Positions 4,601-7,579 of a stretch of DNA of 7,579 bases are shown here, in pieces (the first letter of the stretch is position 1; each line of letters begins with the position of its first letter). The stretch spans positions 1 to 7,579 of the forward strand of contig CALJPB010000403.1 of the NCBI GenBank assembly GCA_937981305.1. Direction: 5' to 3'. The DNA comes from an uncultured Selenomonas sp. Lineage in GTDB: Bacteria; Bacillota; Negativicutes; Selenomonadales; Selenomonadaceae. A program made the translations under genes and the position numbers. Under the pieces are notes generated by a model. The model made no database searches. It saw only the letters and a program-made list of their open reading frames with translations, and was not told the origin of the DNA.

Positions 4601-7579
4601 AATCACAAAGTTGTCCTTCTTGTACGTTGCCAGAGCCGCCTCCGTCGGCTCATAGGTGTAATAATCTTCTTCGTTGTCCCCCCACAGGTAGAAGCCATAC
4701 CATGTCGCATTGCAGTCCTGTATGAGCAGCTCGGATCCCGAAAGGTCAACATCGCCCGCGCATACGATAGGCTTGTCGTTGTCCTTGCGGATGATCCCCT
4801 TATGGTTCGCCACCTTGACAAGGTAGCGGCGGCGCTTGCTCAACGGTTCTATGGTATAGGTGTCGTGCTGGTAGCGGTGCGCCATATATATGGCGTTGTA
4901 ATCGTCCGTTTCGCCGTCGAGCTTTGCGCCAAACATGGCGTAGTTCACCGTTGTTTCACAGATGACCGCATACATGATCTTATGCTTCGGCTCACCTGTC
5001 TCCGTGCGCGGTATAAACTTCCCTTCGGTGTCTTTTTCCAGCTCATATTCCCCGTTTTCGTCGAGCTTCGGCGATCCGTCCTCCCGCAAAACAATCTTGT
5101 ACTCATAGTCATTCGTTTCACCGAGACGGATTGCCCAGGGATAGCGCTCAGGGTCATACAGATATTTGCAGAGGTATCTTGCACCGCCTCCGTCATGGCG
5201 CTTGTAATAACCAAGCACGCGGACTTCCATGCCAAAACACAATCCATACGCGCCGTTTTTCCGCAGATCGGACACCGTATCGAATGTGACCTGTCCATTC
5301 TGAATCCCATGCCGCCATGACATATCGTAGCCATGATAGATATTCTGCGTGATGTTGATGTGATTATTTCTGACGGCGTTTTGAACCTGAGCGTCCCACT
5401 TTTGCGGCGTGAAGTCTTCTATATTGGTGTAATCAATGTCCGGGTATTTGTCATAGTCAAGTTCCGTTGCGTAGATGGCTTCATCGTATTCCGCCAGTTT
5501 CAGTTTCACCAGTAGGTCGCCGTCGCGCTCCGCGCCGACCACGCGGAAGGGTTTGACGGCTTTATGCTGTCGTCCGAACGCGAAGCAGTCATATTTCGCC
5601 GGCACGCGGTCGAACGGCTCTGTGACGGTCACGACGGTGGTCTCTCCCACATGTGGTACGATTTCTTTGCGGATGAGCGTATCATCCTGCAACGTGACAT
5701 AGATTTCATAATGCGCTTCCGGCTTCATCGTGACATTCCGGTCGAGTGTGAGCGTCGTTGCCGTCGCCGCAACAATGCGCCCCGAAGCGATACCGATGCG
5801 CGATACCGTATGCGCGTAGCCGACAACATCGCCATATTCGCACACAAGCCCGTTGATATCCGTGCCAAGCTCCACGAATTGCAGTTGCCGCTCTGAAGTG
5901 GCGAGCGAATATATACCCTCCCGATAGGCCTGCGTGCGCCGTGATACGCCGAAAAGCGTGAGCTGCGCTGTGTTTTCCTGTGCATCATCCTTCGCCCATT
6001 CGGGCGAACGCAGGGTGAATTGTGTGTTCTTGAAGTCATTATTCCTGTCGTTGTATGTGATTTCTACCGAATGCGCACGCTCTTCCCTGCTCATAAAGGA
6101 GCCTTGGATGCTTGAGAGCGTCGTCCGCCCTTCGGCGAATATCTGCGTCATTCCCTGCGGCCGATCGACGACAATGCCATAGTTCCTGCCATGCACGATG
6201 ATGTTCGCGTGTCCGACCGCTGCCGCTTTCGCCGCCGCGTCAAAGCGCTTCTGTACCGTATCAAAAAAAGCATCGAACTGAAAGCGGCTTTCCATTTCGC
6301 CTTCGTTGTTCAATATCTTCTCATCCGCATAGTCCGCCGCACTTTTCCATTGCTCGTAGTACGCATCCAACGATTCATGATTGCAGCCGAGCACGGTGTA
6401 TTCCTCCGTCCCCGTCACCACATTGCGCAGTTTGCGGCAGCCGTGCAGGATATCATAGGCCGCCCAGATGGGATTTGCCGCCGCCTTTGCTTCATATGCT
6501 TTGGTATGCGGATTATGCACATAAACAATGCTGCGCGTCTGCCGCCAGTTGACATTCGGTATGCCGCCCGACAGCTGATTTGTTGCCAGTATGCGCATAG
6601 CGACAAGCACCTTGTTCGGGCGGCAGTATGTGCCGTCGTTGTAGCTCGTCAGGATTGCCCAGTTCGTGACGGTCATATAGCGCGAGCCGGAGGGCTTCTT
6701 CACCATGGAAACCTTGACGTCGTATTGCCCTGGTTCCAAATCCTCTGCAAAGCGGATCGACTTGCGTATGCCTTCCGGGGAAGCGCTTTCGACCGTATAT
6801 TTCCCGCCGTCAAGCCAGTTCGGCTTTCCCGTGCGCCGATAATCGATCTGAATTTCCACCGACGTACTGCCATAGCTGCCATCGTCATGCAGATAGTATA
6901 AGCCGTTGTTCCATTCTAACGTCACTTCGAGCGCCGAGGCTTTGACGGAATCCGTCGTACGGACGATCGGCATACTCACATCCAGCATGAGATTCACGGA
7001 TTGATCTACGGGTGTATTCAAAAAAAACGAGATGGGCGTTTGGTCGTTCGTTCCAAGACGCGTCTCTATCTGCACATTGCTGTAGTTGTCTATGGGCGTG
7101 TTGTCTATGCGTATATTTTCAATTTTGTCGACGGGGCCATATCCGCCGCAAAAGAGCAGGTTGAGATACTGCTTGCCGTCGCCCGTTGTCTCCACATGTT
7201 CTGTGAGGAGCTGCGCCTGCGGAATACATGCGCCGTAAGTCTCGCCGATGATGCCGCCTTCCGTCGTGGCAATCGTCGGCAAGTCCCAGCCGTAGGTGCG
7301 GCTTTGTTCGTAGTTGAAATTGGCACTGTTGTTGATCTGCTGAGGGAAGAGGGAGTTGATGAGGCGCCCGCCGAGGTACATGACAGCGCCCGCATAGAGA
7401 TAAGCGCCGAACGTGCCCGCCCCCGCGATGCTCATGCCGAAAAGAGATGCGCCGCCCGCAATGATGCCGCCCGTAAGGGCGGAAAGAGCGATCATGGCAA
7501 CGAAGCCCAGCACCCTTTTGATCGCTCCGCCCCCGACATGCGGGGCAATGATGATCTGATCCCCGTCCACGGGCGTGAC
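1649..7579 (-). CDS. Giant phage tail-tip protein (TipJ/gpJ-like hub fused to a beta-helix tailspike and carbohydrate-binding modules), 5' end outside window
   Basis: This protein would sit at the distal end of the tail tube and contact the host surface. Residues are numbered from the GTG at 7570. Residues 12-70 are Gly/Ala-rich and hydrophobic. Residues 85-165 carry TipJ-type motifs (IPQAQLLTEH, QYLNLLFCGGYGPVDKIENI). Residues 365-690 form the rest of the hub, including NPIWAAYDILHG and GRTTLSSIQGSFMSREE. Residues 766-800 are a tailspike neck (DGGGARYL). Residues 880-1340 are a pectate-lyase-3-type beta-helix starting FGAKLDGETDD. Residues 1392-1834 are W/Y/G modules resembling chitin-binding CBM5/12. 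Residues 1912-1968 are three 19-residue repeats. The GTG is probably not the true start: the frame stays open to the window edge (V-T-P before it), no ribosome site is visible, and TipJ proteins normally have more sequence before this PVDGDQIIIAP segment. The TGA stop overlaps an ATG of the next frame. The family is clear. Enzyme activity of the beta-helix is inference, and I could not assign catalytic residues. Confidence 0.93.
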   Translation of the reverse strand, partial: VTPVDGDQIIIAPHVGGGAIKRVLGFVAMIALSALTGGIIAGGASLFGMSIAGAGTFGAYLYAGAVMYLGGRLINSLFPQQINNSANFNYEQSRTYGWDLPTIATTEGGIIGETYGACIPQAQLLTEHVETTGDGKQYLNLLFCGGYGPVDKIENIRIDNTPIDNYSNVQIETRLGTNDQTPISFFLNTPVDQSVNLMLDVSMPIVRTTDSVKASALEVTLEWNNGLYYLHDDGSYGSTSVEIQIDYRRTGKPNWLDGGKYTVESASPEGIRKSIRFAEDLEPGQYDVKVSMVKKPSGSRYMTVTNWAILTSYNDGTYCRPNKVLVAMRILATNQLSGGIPNVNWRQTRSIVYVHNPHTKAYEAKAAANPIWAAYDILHGCRKLRNVVTGTEEYTVLGCNHESLDAYYEQWKSAADYADEKILNNEGEMESRFQFDAFFDTVQKRFDAAAKAAAVGHANIIVHGRNYGIVVDRPQGMTQIFAEGRTTLSSIQGSFMSREERAHSVEITYNDRNNDFKNTQFTLRSPEWAKDDAQENTAQLTLFGVSRRTQAYREGIYSLATSERQLQFVELGTDINGLVCEYGDVVGYAHTVSRIGIASGRIVAATATTLTLDRNVTMKPEAHYEIYVTLQDDTLIRKEIVPHVGETTVVTVTEPFDRVPAKYDCFAFGRQHKAVKPFRVVGAERDGDLLVKLKLAEYDEAIYATELDYDKYPDIDYTNIEDFTPQKWDAQVQNAVRNNHINITQNIYHGYDMSWRHGIQNGQVTFDTVSDLRKNGAYGLCFGMEVRVLGYYKRHDGGGARYLCKYLYDPERYPWAIRLGETNDYEYKIVLREDGSPKLDENGEYELEKDTEGKFIPRTETGEPKHKIMYAVICETTVNYAMFGAKLDGETDDYNAIYMAHRYQHDTYTIEPLSKRRRYLVKVANHKGIIRKDNDKPIVCAGDVDLSGSELLIQDCNATWYGFYLWGDNEEDYYTYEPTEAALATYKKDNFVINPQGYNSVLEPNAVLVLRENPYAVRDDAGYMYSEPRYELLLHTTDGVLTSPFMQDWDKAGGLEIHTPVSDYVTHEISTRTIMSHLTISYNMLPAAHYTFKGCDVRLETTANKYCSVLWCKCHNAHISGFNFQPNAKELHNTRFKNTMIYLWGCYNVEVSDITGFNAAGKQEDGKPGTSGYVLRATNCLQVRLHDISVQGYWGATAMNCVKDVHITRVNINRLDIHNYFYNLWIDECNLFNHAIQIGEGRGICSITNSNFYINHLEGDSYPNAHILEFNLTYGRIFEGRVLIQNCNAFLKAPAGNEFDVCRIGFSPEAISLFDSYKLPEVTIRDCTFHSYNEGTYLCYFNVAGTRRGRTSTTPPSNIAGYCRDTGNDDTGRLMWKYIGRGVDWVDDGNNEKLQVKKGQIVRSCERFVNGDGKTSFYDVRHFIVEQDGVLPTATKDNRPTDYSGSAFSCGTAKIRYVADAKWTANRMYAVGDYCFTGTSNWLPVFCWQCTTAGRSNGYRPAHLQGEEIDGVNVYPKEQDSCWWQHVAARSAFIQKDFAPNMEVTEGEFIYSDHKIYQVVQSGRLTQRPPQNTAWSGSFEHGSARLAFRGKDWQPQTWFAKGSYCISVGADGEEHIYRLTRHDGVTSGSIPVAGNARCVDGDIIWEYVGEAEGESAAAPEDDPALKTGGAYPAPVPVGARTVDGTLPVRYIGAVSPGWRKAGESYEEGTFISDNTFIVQCIKSGKTDAKNKWGPLASASGWRSDGTYVDNECIWKKVTPSKSNGHWRASHTHYKVGDVYYADKTEDGKYRLYQVVSLQENPGGDGFWQASAAYNAGDVVKANGHTYRCVFDGRLTLPAQTVIENIVTNMKAGGDIFSFYKGTDVPTKLGSSGKWIIKVGNLDHYRFKNAPYFGHEGNPVPEIVDANDYAKKQDIPTKLSQLENDAGFVTMTQLPTKLGQLENDVGYAMSGQIPTKVSQLENDAGYVKKSELPTAGA
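1667..1837 (-). repeat. Three tandem 57-bp / 19-residue stalk repeats
   Basis: Copies lie at 1837-1781, 1780-1724 and 1723-1667 (residues 1912, 1931 and 1950 onward). The protein pattern is PTK-L/V-S/G-QLEND-A/V-G-F/Y, then a variable end closing Q/E-L/I. A fourth start (PT) follows before the stop, and a lone PTKLG occurs earlier at residue 1862. Copies 1 and 2 begin with identical codons (CCGACGAAGCTC). Copy 3 uses different synonymous codons for PTK (CCAACTAAA). Similar motifs are common at the ends of Firmicutes phage tail fibres, where a trimeric stalk is likely; that role is inferred. Confidence 0.9.
2069..3397 (-). other. Array of about six or seven divergent carbohydrate-binding-like modules (residues 1392-1834)
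   Basis: Each unit has some of the following in order: W-x-x-x-x-x-Y-x-x-G-D/x, a strand with Y/F-x-C/V, G-x-x-x-x-x-P, and a closing W-x-Y/K-V/I-G. Examples are KWTANRMYAVGDYC (1459), DWQPQTWFAKGSYC (1589), GWRKAGESYEEGTF (1694), HWRASHTHYKVGDVYY (1763) and FWQASAAYNAGDVV (1803). The closing motif is clearest as DGDIIWEYVGEAEG near 1637. This pattern resembles small chitin-binding modules (CBM5/12) and repeats in phage tail proteins. The ligand is unknown. Unit borders are approximate because the copies have diverged and some lack a motif. Confidence 0.6.
3551..4933 (-). other. Right-handed beta-helix domain, pectate-lyase-3 type (residues 880-1340)
   Basis: The entry motif FGAKLDGETDDYNAIYMA (F880 onward) is the hallmark start of pectate-lyase-3 type tailspike helices. 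Short strand-turn rungs follow, often with Asn or Cys at the turn: KCHNAHISGFNF (1110), GCYNVEVSDITGF (1142), NCLQVRLHDISV (1176), NCVKDVHITRVNI (1197), ECNLFNHAIQI (1225), SITNSNFYI (1243), VLIQNCNAFL (1279), VTIRDCTFHSY (1319). Relatives bind or depolymerise capsule or LPS glycans, but many only bind. No catalytic acid cluster can be assigned from sequence alone. Confidence 0.78.
5171..5275 (-). other. Tailspike neck motif (residues 766-800)
   Basis: The segment VSDLRKNGAYG, then VRVLGYYKRHDGGGARYL, matches the short domain that often precedes the beta-helix in phage tailspikes: a V-x-V-x-G-Y strand, then D-G-G-G-x-x-Y. It marks the junction between the hub and the surface-binding half. A charged, hairpin-like insertion (residues 827-865) separates it from the beta-helix. 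Confidence 0.7.
5501..7570 (-). other. TipJ/gpJ-like tail hub domain (residues 1-690 of the tail-tip protein)
   Basis: This third resembles the central tail-tip protein of lambda-like siphophages, which closes the tail tube and positions the receptor-binding part. Visible family features are the N-terminal Gly/Ala hydrophobic stretch ending GGRLINSLFPQQ, a YGWDLPTIATTEGG segment, and a QYLNLLFCGGYGPVDKIENI segment. Further on are a fibronectin-like region of about residues 200-310 (SVEIQIDYRRTG, RSIRFAEDLEPGQYDVKVS) and the NPIWAAYDILHG segment near residue 367. Residues 480-690 look like the final beta-rich hub domains (EYGDVVGYAHT, RIVAATATTLTLD). The assignment is by motif recognition only. 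Confidence 0.85.

Noticed and set aside
1820..5320. Several long plus-strand frames (for example 1820-2617, 2975-3799, 4592-5320)
   Set aside because: All are antisense to the tail-tip gene and follow from its GC-rich third codon positions; none shows a recognisable domain.
5991..6008. Perfect 7-bp inverted repeat (TTCGCCC / GGGCGAA) with a 4-base loop
   Set aside because: It lies inside hub coding sequence, has no T tract on either strand, and is explained by codons for conserved residues (SPEWAKD).

Overview
This window is the end of the tail module and the lysis cassette of a siphophage or prophage. All five genes are on the minus strand and are read from position 7579 down to position 1. 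They are packed with almost no spacing: gaps of 20, 4 and 0 bases, then an 8-base overlap. No promoter, terminator, tRNA or mobile element is visible, and no non-coding stretch exceeds about 20 bases. The window therefore looks like the inside of one late operon with both ends cut off.

Region 7579-1649 is a single giant tail-tip gene of at least 1973 codons. Its N-terminal third is a lambda J / TipJ-type tail hub. This is followed by a tailspike neck, a right-handed beta-helix of the pectate-lyase-3 type, a long array of small aromatic carbohydrate-binding-like modules, and a C-terminal stalk with three 19-residue repeats. Hub, host-surface binding (possibly degrading) domain and glycan-binding modules are thus joined in one polypeptide.

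Region 1652-1 is the lysis cassette. It holds an XhlA-like coiled-coil membrane protein, a 56-residue holin candidate, a T7-lysozyme-like amidase endolysin, and a membrane-anchored coiled-coil protein cut by the window edge. The last sits where phages of Gram-negative hosts carry the i-spanin (Rz). The inferred order of action is: the small membrane proteins permeabilise the inner membrane, the amidase (which has no signal peptide) cuts peptidoglycan, and the last protein may act on the outer membrane.

The host is probably a diderm Firmicute (Negativicutes, for example a Selenomonas relative). The J-type hub and spanin-like gene point to a host with an outer membrane. The XhlA-type protein, strong GGAGG ribosome sites and PTKLSQLEND-type stalk repeats are typical of Firmicutes phages. 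Base composition is moderately GC-rich. This assignment is inference; no host gene is present to prove it. I found no clearly new defence or regulatory system. The most interesting content is the fused tail-tip architecture and the hybrid lysis cassette.
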